From Paenibacillus camelliae (lineage in GTDB: Bacteria > Bacillota > Bacilli > Paenibacillales > Paenibacillaceae), in the NCBI RefSeq assembly GCF_023715345.1, contig NZ_JAMBNY010000012.1, positions 1-64,000 on the forward strand: DNA of 64,000 nt. The letters are read 5' to 3'. Each line of letters begins with the position of its first letter. The stretch's first letter is position 1. The notes under the pieces are model-generated. The model ran no database searches, was not told where the DNA came from, and worked only from the letters and a program-made list of their open reading frames with translations. Of this stretch, positions 38,522-46,506 are shown one piece after another. The position numbers were made by a program, and so were the translations under genes.

Positions 38522-39585
38522 CAAGTAGCATTCAGTATCTAAACCGTCTCATGCTGTTTGTCATTGCCCCCTTCATCGGGTGCTTTATCGCGCTTGTCTT
38601 ATTAAACAGTACCAAAGCTTACATAGCTGATCCAGCTCCAATCAGCGAGCCAGTACTCGAAGCTGAAGCATACAACCATGCTGCGGAAGCACTTACTACA
38701 AGCACTGAGCTTGCTCAAGTCACACGTGCGAATATTGAGCATAGCTACTCTAAATATAGTGAAACGACAAAGCTCGTCAGCTCTATCGTACCAATGATTA
38801 AGGATACACTCAATTATCCGTATTCGATTTATGATCAAAAGCTTAATAAAAAGCTAGGAACTCCTTCAGCTACAATTAACAGCAGCAAGCTTAAGGCCCA
38901 GCTATATTATAAAAGCTATGAGCATTTTCAAGGGTACATCGTAAAGATTAAACTCAAGTCATCTAAGGCTGTCGACATGGTACTCGGCGGTGATGAGCTT
39001 GGAGATGCAATGACTACATTAAAAGCAGCCAAGACGTATGGCGCCGCTGTTGCCGTGAATGCTGGTGGGTTTGCGGATTCTGGCTCGAAGCGCTATCCGC
39101 TTGGAACTACGATCATTAACGGAAAGTACGTCAACGGCTTTCAACCTAGCAAGAACAATCTCTTCTTTGCTGGCTTCAATGATCAGAACGAACTAATCGG
39201 CGGTGTCTTCAAGGATAAAGAGAAGCTGGACAAGCTTAAGCCCCGCTTCGGTGCAAGCTTCGTTCCAGTTCTCCTGAAGGATGGGAAGAAACAAACAATT
39301 CCAGCGAAGTGGAAAACCTCCCCTAAGCGTGCACCACGCGTTGTGCTTGGGAATTTCAAGGATGATCAAATCATTCTATTCGTCACAGACGGCTATAATA
39401 CGAATGGAAGCGCAGGTGCTACACTTGCAGAAATTCAAAACATCCTTCGTTCATACGATGTTCAATCCGCCTATAACATGGACGGAGGTGGCTCTGCGTC
39501 GCTTATATTTAATGGAAATATTATTAATTCGCCGTCAGACGGCAAGCTGAGAAAGCTACCTACGCATTTATTGTTTTATAAATAA
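38518..39585 (+). CDS. Phosphodiester glycosidase (NAGPA) family exoprotein
   Basis: A 355-residue protein with an N-terminal membrane helix (about 10-32) and an extracytoplasmic NAGPA domain (about 150-350). The domain shows VAVNAGGF, PLGTTIINGK, ILFVTDGY and the closing MDGGGSASL motif. The family includes the uncovering enzyme that cleaves GlcNAc-1-phosphodiesters, and bacterial members are thought to trim wall or surface phosphodiesters. It is coupled to the coiled-coil gene before it and converges on pxpC with only six bases between. Confidence 0.88.
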   Translation: MTSSIQYLNRLMLFVIAPFIGCFIALVLLNSTKAYIADPAPISEPVLEAEAYNHAAEALTTSTELAQVTRANIEHSYSKYSETTKLVSSIVPMIKDTLNYPYSIYDQKLNKKLGTPSATINSSKLKAQLYYKSYEHFQGYIVKIKLKSSKAVDMVLGGDELGDAMTTLKAAKTYGAAVAVNAGGFADSGSKRYPLGTTIINGKYVNGFQPSKNNLFFAGFNDQNELIGGVFKDKEKLDKLKPRFGASFVPVLLKDGKKQTIPAKWKTSPKRAPRVVLGNFKDDQIILFVTDGYNTNGSAGATLAEIQNILRSYDVQSAYNMDGGGSASLIFNGNIINSPSDGKLRKLPTHLLFYK

Positions 39586-39591
39586 GTAAGC

Positions 39592-40587
39592 TTAAGCTCC
39601 ACTGCATTTTAACATCATGGCTGCCTTAAGCATCGCCATATCCTGCTCATACTCTAACAGCAGATGTTCAGCTTCATCAATGGTGACCGGTACGAAACGA
39701 ATCGCATCACCTGGCTTTAGCTGGCCAAACATCGGAATATCTACCGCAGCAACGAAGGCAATGCGTGGATATCCTCCAGTGGTCTGTCGATCGGATAGCA
39801 AGACGATCGGCTGGCCGTTGGCAGGAAGCTGGATGAGTCCATGAACTGTTCCTTCCGAGATCATCTCTTTAGAGCCTTCTAGCTCCAGCATTTCGCCATG
39901 CAGACGATAGCCCATTCGATCGGACTGAGCATCAATACGCCATGTGCCATTCAGCCATTTCTGTTTACTATCCGCTGTAAGCAGCTCATATTCAGGTCCA
40001 GGAATAAATCGTATCGTAACCTGTTCTTCTGGAGCCATCGCGAATAGCTTAGCGTTAAACGCAGGCCCTATGCTCTGCTGCAGCTTCTTCCATAGCCTTG
40101 CACTGCGTGAGGCTTCATCAACATGACCAACCTCCAGCATATCTCCACTATGTAACGACCTACCATTAAATCCGCCCAATTGACCTCTCATATTCGTGCT
40201 GCTACTGCCCAACACTAACGGAACCCGGATACCACCAGCCATTGCAACATATACGCGACAGCCGCTTACATAGCTCGCAAACGTTAAGATGCTGCCTTTT
40301 TTCACAATGATCGGCTGCCACATAGGAAGCGAGGCTTGGTCCATCATAGGTGACATATTTGCACCACATATCGCTATCAAATGGTCCTCTGTAAACCTAA
40401 GCGCTGCTCCAGACAAGGTCAATTCAAGCACCGCCGCATCCTCTGGATTCCCTACGAGCAGATTCGCCACTCGAGCGGAGCCTTCATCCATCGCTCCATT
40501 CACATTGACTCCATATTTCTGATAGCCAAAGCGCCCTCGATCTTGGATGGTAGCCAGCATTCCTGTCTTTATCATTTCGATTGCCAT
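39592..40587 (-). CDS. pxpC: 5-oxoprolinase subunit C (KipA-like carboxyltransferase-type protein)
   Basis: Subunit of the ATP-dependent PxpABC 5-oxoprolinase that opens pyroglutamate to glutamate. The 331-residue protein begins with MAIEMIKTGMLATIQDRGR and G-x-x-x-G-A-M-D, and has the SDRQTTGGYPRIA stretch typical of the family. ATG at 40587 has AAGGAG upstream, which removes seven residues from the longest reading. It is last in pxpA-pxpB-pxpC order, 11 bases after pxpB. Confidence 0.93.
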   Translation of the reverse strand: MAIEMIKTGMLATIQDRGRFGYQKYGVNVNGAMDEGSARVANLLVGNPEDAAVLELTLSGAALRFTEDHLIAICGANMSPMMDQASLPMWQPIIVKKGSILTFASYVSGCRVYVAMAGGIRVPLVLGSSSTNMRGQLGGFNGRSLHSGDMLEVGHVDEASRSARLWKKLQQSIGPAFNAKLFAMAPEEQVTIRFIPGPEYELLTADSKQKWLNGTWRIDAQSDRMGYRLHGEMLELEGSKEMISEGTVHGLIQLPANGQPIVLLSDRQTTGGYPRIAFVAAVDIPMFGQLKPGDAIRFVPVTIDEAEHLLLEYEQDMAMLKAAMMLKCSGA

Positions 40588-40598
40588 ACGATCTCTCC

Positions 40599-41342
40599 TT
40601 ACGTCCAATGCAGCTCGCCGATACTAGCAAACTGCTCGTGCGTGATCGGGATAAATTTAATACGATCGCCTGTTTCAATTAATGTTGGAATCTCAAACTC
40701 GGGATGAAATAGCTTTAACGGCGTACGACCAATGATTCTCCAGCCTCCCGGTGTAGATATCGGGTAGATACCAGTCTGAGCTCCTGCAATACCGACACTA
40801 CCCGCTTCGATAGATGCTCTCGGTATCGCCTTACGGGGCATTGCAATAGCCTTATTCATTCCACCTAAATACGGAAATCCTGGGGCAAAGCCCAGCATAT
40901 GAACGAGATATGTGCCGCTCGAATGAATGGCAATTACTTCTTCAGGCGTAAGCTCATTATGTCTCGCCACATCTACAAGATCTGGTCCATAGCTGCCTCC
41001 ATAGCATACAGGTATTTCAACAATGCGACCTCTACTATTGCTGCTCTCCTCGTTCTTTCCTTCAATATAAGGCTCGATGATCGCTTCTAGCTGCTTCTGG
41101 AGCCATACTCTTGGAGAAGACAGCTGCATATTATTGCTTCTTGCCCACTTCCATATGTGCCATGGATCATAATGAACCGTTATCGTGCAATATGCAGGCA
41201 CATACTCTATCACACCCTGCAGCTTATGACCTTCCAGCTCAGCTAGCAAATGTACAACTCTATTATGTGTTTGTTCGTCGATGTCATCGCCTAACGTAAT
41301 GATGATCGATTTTTCACCTAGCGCCATAATCTCAGCCTTCAT
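40599..41342 (-). CDS. pxpB: 5-oxoprolinase subunit B (KipI-like)
   Basis: A 247-residue PxpB/KipI-family protein. It shows the IPVCYGGSYGPDLVDVA stretch, GFAPGFPYLGG and PGGWRIIGRTP. In Bacillus subtilis KipI also inhibits the KinA sporulation kinase, so the name kipI has been used; context here favours 5-oxoproline metabolism. AAGGGTG precedes the ATG. Confidence 0.93.
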   Translation of the reverse strand: MKAEIMALGEKSIIITLGDDIDEQTHNRVVHLLAELEGHKLQGVIEYVPAYCTITVHYDPWHIWKWARSNNMQLSSPRVWLQKQLEAIIEPYIEGKNEESSNSRGRIVEIPVCYGGSYGPDLVDVARHNELTPEEVIAIHSSGTYLVHMLGFAPGFPYLGGMNKAIAMPRKAIPRASIEAGSVGIAGAQTGIYPISTPGGWRIIGRTPLKLFHPEFEIPTLIETGDRIKFIPITHEQFASIGELHWT

Positions 41343-41369
41343 CTATCTCACCCTTCCTCTCCACTGCTC

Positions 41370-42140
41370 TTATAGCTCCAGCTTTGAAGGATGGGCGATA
41401 TCGACACCAGCCGCTTTAAGCGCTTGAGATAGCTCGATGACATGCTGCAGCGCATCCGGCGAATCGCCATGAACGCATATCGTATCTGCACGCATAGGGA
41501 TATCCTCCCCTGTACGACTTTCGACTTTATGCTCCTTCACCATACGAATCATTCGCTCTGATGAAAACTTCGATTGTACAATAAGCGCCTGTTCATGAGA
41601 GCGTGGTGTTAACGCACCATTCTTTTCATAATTACGGTCGGCGAACACTTCATTCAAGGTACGCATCCCTGCTCTGGCACCTGCCTTGATGAGCTTACTG
41701 TTGGATTGACCAACGACATACATATCTGGATCTATCCGATATGCCGCTTCCGCAATCGCTTCTGCAATATCTGTACTTTCGTTCGCCATATGATATAAGG
41801 CGCCGTGCGGCTTTACATGCTTTATTCGGCTGCCTTCAGCAACCGCAAAGGCTTGCAGTGCACCCATCTGGTACAGGACAAGACCATAGATCTCCTCCGC
41901 AGGTATATCCATCATGCGACGGCCGAAGCCATGTCGATCTGGCAGACCTGGATGCGCGCCGATGGCAACATCGTATTTAAGAGCAAGCTTCACTGTTTTA
42001 CGCATCGTCAATGGATCGCCTGCATGAAAGCCACAAGCAATATTTGTAGATGTTATATATTTCATCAGCTCTTCATCTTGTCCAAAGGAATAAATGCCAA
42101 AGCTTTCACCCATATCACAATTTAAATCCACTTTATACAT
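41370..42140 (-). CDS. pxpA: 5-oxoprolinase subunit A (LamB/YcsF family)
   Basis: A 256-residue catalytic subunit that starts DLNCDMGESFG and has CGFHAGDP, GAHPGLPDRHGFGRR, HVKPHGALYH and a closing CVHGDSP. It is first in the pxpABC operon, with GGGAGTG ahead of the ATG. No transporter gene is linked. Confidence 0.95.
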   Translation of the reverse strand: MYKVDLNCDMGESFGIYSFGQDEELMKYITSTNIACGFHAGDPLTMRKTVKLALKYDVAIGAHPGLPDRHGFGRRMMDIPAEEIYGLVLYQMGALQAFAVAEGSRIKHVKPHGALYHMANESTDIAEAIAEAAYRIDPDMYVVGQSNSKLIKAGARAGMRTLNEVFADRNYEKNGALTPRSHEQALIVQSKFSSERMIRMVKEHKVESRTGEDIPMRADTICVHGDSPDALQHVIELSQALKAAGVDIAHPSKLEL

Positions 42141-42378
42141 ATTTACACTCCCATTTATGTATTCGTATCCAATTCTAACGATATACAGAACCTTCCTAAC
42201 TAAATTGTACCTTTAATAATAGAAGAAATGCAATTTGATTAAATACTGATTGACTGATCGTCAGTTGCAGTAGAGGTGATCTCGTGATCTAAGTAGTAAA
42301 GGTTATTAAGAGATAAACACTTTGCAATGTGGTTATGCTAATGGTGGCATATAACAATAGAGAGGAAGTTGCTTTTAC

Positions 42379-42792
42379 ATGTCGGTTGAAGTCTATTTAA
42401 CGTTTAACGGGAATTGTCGTGAGGCTGTCCATTTCTATAAGGAGGTATTTCATGCGGAAGAGCCGAAAATAATGACCTTCGGTGATTCTCCTGATGGACC
42501 GAAGGAGCTATTTAATGAAAGCACGAAGGACTTAGTGATGCATACTCGGCTTATTATTAATGGAAGCACCGTTATGTTCTCTGATACATTTCCCGGTGTG
42601 GATTATATTGTCGGCAACAACATCACTCTTGCCTACATTAGCGATCATGCCGAGGAGCTTAAAGAAGTCTATGAAAAGCTCAAGGCTGGCGGCGAGGTTT
42701 TAATGGAGCTGCAGGAGACATTCTGGAGCAAGCTGTACGGTCAAGTGATCGACCGTTATGGGATTCAATGGCAGCTTAATCTCGGGCAATAA
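42379..42792 (+). CDS. VOC/PhnB-like protein
   Basis: A 137-residue protein of the vicinal oxygen chelate fold, PhnB/glyoxalase-like subgroup. Signature stretches are LTFNGNCREAVHFYKEVF at the N-terminus and W-x-x-x-Y-G-Q-V-x-D-R-Y-G-I-Q-W at the C-terminus. The substrate is unknown. AGAGAGGAAG lies upstream and a strong terminator follows. Confidence 0.88.
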   Translation: MSVEVYLTFNGNCREAVHFYKEVFHAEEPKIMTFGDSPDGPKELFNESTKDLVMHTRLIINGSTVMFSDTFPGVDYIVGNNITLAYISDHAEELKEVYEKLKAGGEVLMELQETFWSKLYGQVIDRYGIQWQLNLGQ

Positions 42793-42801
42793 ACATATAA
42801 A

Positions 42802-42834
42802 AAAGAAGCAGCGCCGGCCAAGCGCTGCTTCTTT
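42802..42834. terminator. Bidirectional terminator
   Basis: Perfect 13-bp stem aaagaagcagcgc (42802-42814) with gcgctgcttcttt (42822-42834), between the converging VOC and NCS2 permease genes. Confidence 0.9.
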
Positions 42835-42865
42835 ATAAGTTCGTGCTTTAAGATAATGTAAGCTC

Positions 42866-44251
42866 TTATTCGCCACCCATGAATAGATAACGATAAGCAA
42901 TAAGTACAGCAAGAATCCACATTAACCAGTGAACCTTATATTTGCCTTTACCTGTCACATTCGCGATAGTCGCTAGGACAACATAGAATACGATACCGAA
43001 AGAGATACCGTTAGCAATGCTGTAAGAGAAGCCCATGAACGCAATCGTGAAGAAGGATGGAATAGCATAAACCATATCTGTAAAATCAATATCCTTCACG
43101 GATTGCATCATTAGTACACCTACGATAATAAGTGCAGCTGATGTAGCAGCTCCTGGAATAAGTGCTACAAGCGGAGATAAGAATAGAGCAAGCAAGAAAC
43201 AGATACCTGTTGTTACTGCTGTTAGGCCTGTACGTCCGCCTTGCGCAATACCTGAAGAGCTTTCAACGAAAGCTGTTACTGTACTTGTACCAAGCACCGC
43301 ACCGCCGCTTACGCCGATTGCGTCAACAAACATCGCTTTACCTACACGTTTTTTACCTTCCACTGGATCCTTCATGATACCTGCTTTTGTAGCCGTACCA
43401 ACTAGTGTACCGAAGGTATCAAACAGCTCAACGAATGTAAAGGTTAGAATAACTGTAATTAGACCAACTTCAAACACGCCTGCAAAGTCAAAGTCTGCAA
43501 AGTGCATAGTCGTAAAGTCAGGAATCCAAGTTTTACCTGCAAATGTTTCACTAACATTCACATTTCCTGTTACGATCGCAATTAAAGTTGTACCAAGAAT
43601 ACCCCATAGAATCGCTCCAGGTACACGAAGCACCATAAGAATCCCAATAAGAGCAAGAGCAACAATAGTAAGTAGCATCGTTGGATCTGAGAAGCTTCCA
43701 ATCCCAATAACAGTCTCAGGACCTGTCACAGGTGTAAATGTAAATGCCTTAATATCTGCAAAGCTTTCAACAGAAATCGTCATTAAGCCGCTGTTTTTCA
43801 TACCAATAACCGTAATAAACAAACCAATACCGACGGTAATTGCATGCTTTAAGCTGTCTGGTACAGCATCAATTAGCATTTGACGAACTTGTGTAATCGT
43901 TAGAATAATAAAGATAACACCTGAAATAAATACAGCTGTTAGTCCCATTGCCGGACTAATCGGTGCATCTGTAGCCGCTGAAGCTAAAATAACGGATGCG
44001 AAATACGCATTTAGCCCCATACCTGGTGCAAGCGCAACGGGGAAATTAACGAATAGACCCATCGCAATGGTGAAGATACCTGCTGCAAGAGCAGTTGCTA
44101 TAAACACTCCCGTCCAATCAAGACCAGCATTTGACAATATCATTGGGTTAACTGCCAAAATATAAGCCATCGTCATGAAAGTCGTTAGACCTGCCATAAT
44201 TTCAGTTCTGACATTTGTTCCTAGTTCCTTTAAACGAAAGAAACGCTCCAT
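42866..44251 (-). CDS. pbuG: NCS2 family purine permease (AzgA/PbuG-like)
   Basis: Hypoxanthine/guanine uptake permease with about 12-14 helices, 461 residues. The AzgA-type motifs are visible: TEIMAGLTTFMTMAYILAVNP, GMGLNAYFA, and VELFDTFGTLVGTA-K-AG in the middle. The basic end precedes a helix near the C-terminus. ATG at 44251 has GGGAGG ten bases upstream, removing 24 residues from the longest reading. It sits behind a guanine riboswitch, which strongly supports guanine or hypoxanthine as substrate. PbuG versus PbuO cannot be decided. Confidence 0.92.
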   Translation of the reverse strand: MERFFRLKELGTNVRTEIMAGLTTFMTMAYILAVNPMILSNAGLDWTGVFIATALAAGIFTIAMGLFVNFPVALAPGMGLNAYFASVILASAATDAPISPAMGLTAVFISGVIFIILTITQVRQMLIDAVPDSLKHAITVGIGLFITVIGMKNSGLMTISVESFADIKAFTFTPVTGPETVIGIGSFSDPTMLLTIVALALIGILMVLRVPGAILWGILGTTLIAIVTGNVNVSETFAGKTWIPDFTTMHFADFDFAGVFEVGLITVILTFTFVELFDTFGTLVGTATKAGIMKDPVEGKKRVGKAMFVDAIGVSGGAVLGTSTVTAFVESSSGIAQGGRTGLTAVTTGICFLLALFLSPLVALIPGAATSAALIIVGVLMMQSVKDIDFTDMVYAIPSFFTIAFMGFSYSIANGISFGIVFYVVLATIANVTGKGKYKVHWLMWILAVLIAYRYLFMGGE

Positions 44252-44288
44252 TTTGAATATTACCTCCCAAAATTGTGTTGGAACAAGC

Positions 44289-44334
44289 AAAAAAAGCCAT
44301 AGAAAAATGCTTGTGTGTCGCATTCCCTAGGCTT
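44289..44334 (-). terminator. Riboswitch-controlled terminator ahead of the purine permease
   Basis: On the minus strand agcctagggaatgc pairs with gcatttttctatggct (two bulges), followed by seven U (44289-44295). Placed between aptamer and gene, it is the attenuator. Confidence 0.8.
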
Positions 44335-44381
44335 TGCAAAAAGGAGAAAAATATACCACCGGCCGAGTGGTTTTCTCTCAC

Positions 44382-44451
44382 CTTTCGTAGCCAGATCATT
44401 TACGGTGACCTTGTAGAGACTCTCAAGCCAATTCTTGAGATTATACGAAAG
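44382..44451 (-). ncRNA. Guanine riboswitch aptamer, purine permease
   Basis: On the minus strand, P1 ctttcgta/tacgaaag, P2 ctcaag/cttgag, J2/3 TCTCTACAAGG, a P3 hairpin with loop CCGTAAATG, and closing GGCTACGAAA. C at the specificity position indicates guanine or hypoxanthine. Confidence 0.95.
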
Positions 44452-44479
44452 AATATGCTTTTGTTATATTCCGTCTACA

Positions 44480-44508
44480 ATTTTATAGAAATTACGACAT
44501 GCCGTCAA
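44480..44508 (-). promoter_or_regulatory. Sigma A promoter of the purine permease gene
   Basis: On the minus strand, -35 TTGACG (44503-44508), 17-base spacer, -10 TAAAAT (44480-44485), about 28 bases upstream of the aptamer. Confidence 0.8.
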
Positions 44509-44620
44509 TACGTTTTACGAATATTTTAATATAAAATTCTATTTAATATTCGTATTTTGATCGAAGAAGTAAGTCTGGAGCACTATTAAGTTACTTTTTC
44601 CCAACATAAATCATTGAATT

Positions 44621-45730
44621 TTATAGAAATATTGCTGGAATGAGGACAATCGCTAAAATTCCAATTGTAATTAACCATGCGATCGGATTACCGTAATTAA
44701 TAGACCAGCCTACTCCGAATCTTTTCTCCACAAAGATCGCTGGATCGTTGCGATTAACATAAAAGATGCCAAGCTTCCAATGCTGATCTAGATCGGCAAC
44801 CTCTACGGAGGCTTTTCCCTGCTGAGTATTACTATTCTTCAATCTCGAGCCGCCTTGCCCTAGCTTCACACTCAATAGAATAGACCCTAACAATATAATC
44901 CCAACAATAGCAAAGACGATTACCATAAAGGTATTGCTAGACCACTCTAATAAAGGAGAAAGCTGACCAAGCACCATTAGTATTACGACAAGAAATCCGG
45001 CAATAGCTAGAAACACAGACCATGAGTAACGAAAGATGACATTGCGTTGTAATGAACCGTGCGGATCTTGACTTTCAATCACTTGCTTAGATCTAGCAAT
45101 AGACAGATGCGAGATGATGAACACGATAATCATCGCTATGGATAGCCACGATAATGTCAGCACAGAGCCTATGCTTTTCTCTACCGCTCTCGTCACCTCT
45201 CCGTTAAAGTCATATTGCATCGGTAAAAGCTCTGGAAACTTGTCGTAATGAATGATGCTGTATCCCATAGCTAAAGCGACGACAATGATATGAGGGACAT
45301 ACCAAACAAGTGAGATGGTTGTTTTTTCCTTATGAAATCTGGTTTGAACGACAATCTTCTGAGACGAGCTTGTCTCCTCATACCAGGGCTGCTGCTGCTT
45401 CCAAGCCTTAATTTGCAGATGACTGACGATATAAACCAGAAAGGTTAAAACTAAGTAGCTAACAATTATGACTGAATACCATATCGAATGATCTTGTTCA
45501 CTACCCTCTGGCTTAATCAGTATGAACATCGCTGCTATAAGTATAATACCGAGGCCTAAGCATAACAGCATATAGCGCTTAATATGTCTCGCAATATAGG
45601 ATTGTTGCTTTACACCATCTGGCACGGTAACGCCAAATGCTTCTGTTCTCCGTGTTAAATATGGAGTGAATGCCATTAATAATATTACCGGAATAAATAT
45701 ACCGATTAAAACTAAATTAGCTCCTGTCAT
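44621..45730 (-). CDS. DUF1648/DUF5808 membrane protein
   Basis: A 369-residue membrane protein with about eight helices. A DUF1648-like stretch (PELLPMQYDFNGEVTRA) lies in the middle. The C-terminal HWKLGIFYVNRNDPAIFVEKRFGVGW-type segment is typical of DUF5808. DUF1648 also occurs in SdpI-like immunity proteins, but no toxin gene is nearby. AAGGAG lies nine bases before ATG 45730. It follows the GntR gene by 28 bases and should be under its control. Confidence 0.82.
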   Translation of the reverse strand: MTGANLVLIGIFIPVILLMAFTPYLTRRTEAFGVTVPDGVKQQSYIARHIKRYMLLCLGLGIILIAAMFILIKPEGSEQDHSIWYSVIIVSYLVLTFLVYIVSHLQIKAWKQQQPWYEETSSSQKIVVQTRFHKEKTTISLVWYVPHIIVVALAMGYSIIHYDKFPELLPMQYDFNGEVTRAVEKSIGSVLTLSWLSIAMIIVFIISHLSIARSKQVIESQDPHGSLQRNVIFRYSWSVFLAIAGFLVVILMVLGQLSPLLEWSSNTFMVIVFAIVGIILLGSILLSVKLGQGGSRLKNSNTQQGKASVEVADLDQHWKLGIFYVNRNDPAIFVEKRFGVGWSINYGNPIAWLITIGILAIVLIPAIFL

Positions 45731-45758
45731 CAGACCCATCTCCTTTAGAAGTATAGTT

Positions 45759-46148
45759 CTATTGCTGGCGAGGCTGCAGTGATTCATGTACCTCATAAAA
45801 TAGCTCTCTAATCTGCTCCTGCGTCATACCTCGACATATTGCTTCAGCAATAATAGGCTTCATCCGTTCAGCCTGTCTGCGCTTAAACAGCTCATCGGCC
45901 TTCGGGAATTCGTTTGGTTCGATGACTACGCCCTGCTTTCGATTAATTTGAACGTAGCCCTCTTGCTTTAATAGCTGGTAGGCCTTATTGACCGTGTGTA
46001 AATTTACACCTAAATCTACGGCTAATGCACGAACAGATGGCAATCCTTCGCCTTTTGCCAGCTCTCCGCGTGCGATTCCTTCGATAATACTTTCAGCGAT
46101 TTGCGTATAAATTGGCGTTTCAGATTGCAAATCAATAGATAAGAGCAC
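45759..46148 (-). CDS. GntR family regulator, YtrA-like
   Basis: A 129-residue regulator with an N-terminal winged helix-turn-helix (about 10-75: IYTQIAESIIEGIARGEL, LPSVRALAVDLGVNLHTVNKAYQLL). Only a short helical C-terminus of about 50 residues follows, the YtrA subfamily plan without a large effector domain. The start is GTG with GAGGTG upstream. It heads an operon with the DUF1648 protein. A perfect palindrome over its own promoter suggests autorepression. Confidence 0.9.
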   Translation of the reverse strand: MLLSIDLQSETPIYTQIAESIIEGIARGELAKGEGLPSVRALAVDLGVNLHTVNKAYQLLKQEGYVQINRKQGVVIEPNEFPKADELFKRRQAERMKPIIAEAICRGMTQEQIRELFYEVHESLQPRQQ

Positions 46149-46176
46149 GCATGCTTCACCTCACTTATCTGTATAT

Positions 46177-46217
46177 ATGTTCTATCTGTTATATATATAG
46201 TATAACAGATAGAACAT
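46177..46217. promoter_or_regulatory. Palindromic operator of the GntR gene
   Basis: Perfect 16-base inverted repeat atgttctatctgttat (46177-46192) and ataacagatagaacat (46202-46217) with a 9-base spacer. It covers the spacer and -10 of the gntR promoter. Confidence 0.85.
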
Positions 46218-46225
46218 CATGTCAA
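46197..46225 (-). promoter_or_regulatory. Sigma A promoter of gntR-DUF1648
   Basis: On the minus strand, -35 TTGACA (46220-46225), 17-base spacer, -10 TACTAT (46197-46202). Confidence 0.82.
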
Positions 46226-46506
46226 TTATTTACGTTATTTAAATGTAGCTTAACTGAGCAACTTCCAATCTTTTGCACGTGACAATGTGTACTCGTTATG
46301 TAACTATTAATGAAGGCTTACATATTTTTACTTGAGCAGTTGTTCACAGAAAGTTAACAATTGGTTTTTGCGACATTTATTTCACTAGAGCCGCGCAACT
46401 TCCAAAGCGTACATGTCGTTTAACCTAATGTTATTACGTTTGATAGGTCTTATTTATTAGCAACCATCAATAAAGAATAGCCAGATGCATTTAAAGGAGA
46501 TTAAAT

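Noticed and set aside
40599..41342. Naming this gene kipI as a KinA inhibitor
   Set aside because: The intact pxpA-pxpB-pxpC operon favours 5-oxoprolinase; no sporulation kinase is linked.
45759..46148. GntR/DUF1648 as an SdpI-type immunity locus
   Set aside because: No SdpA/B/C-like toxin genes are near, and the membrane protein has the longer DUF5808 plan.
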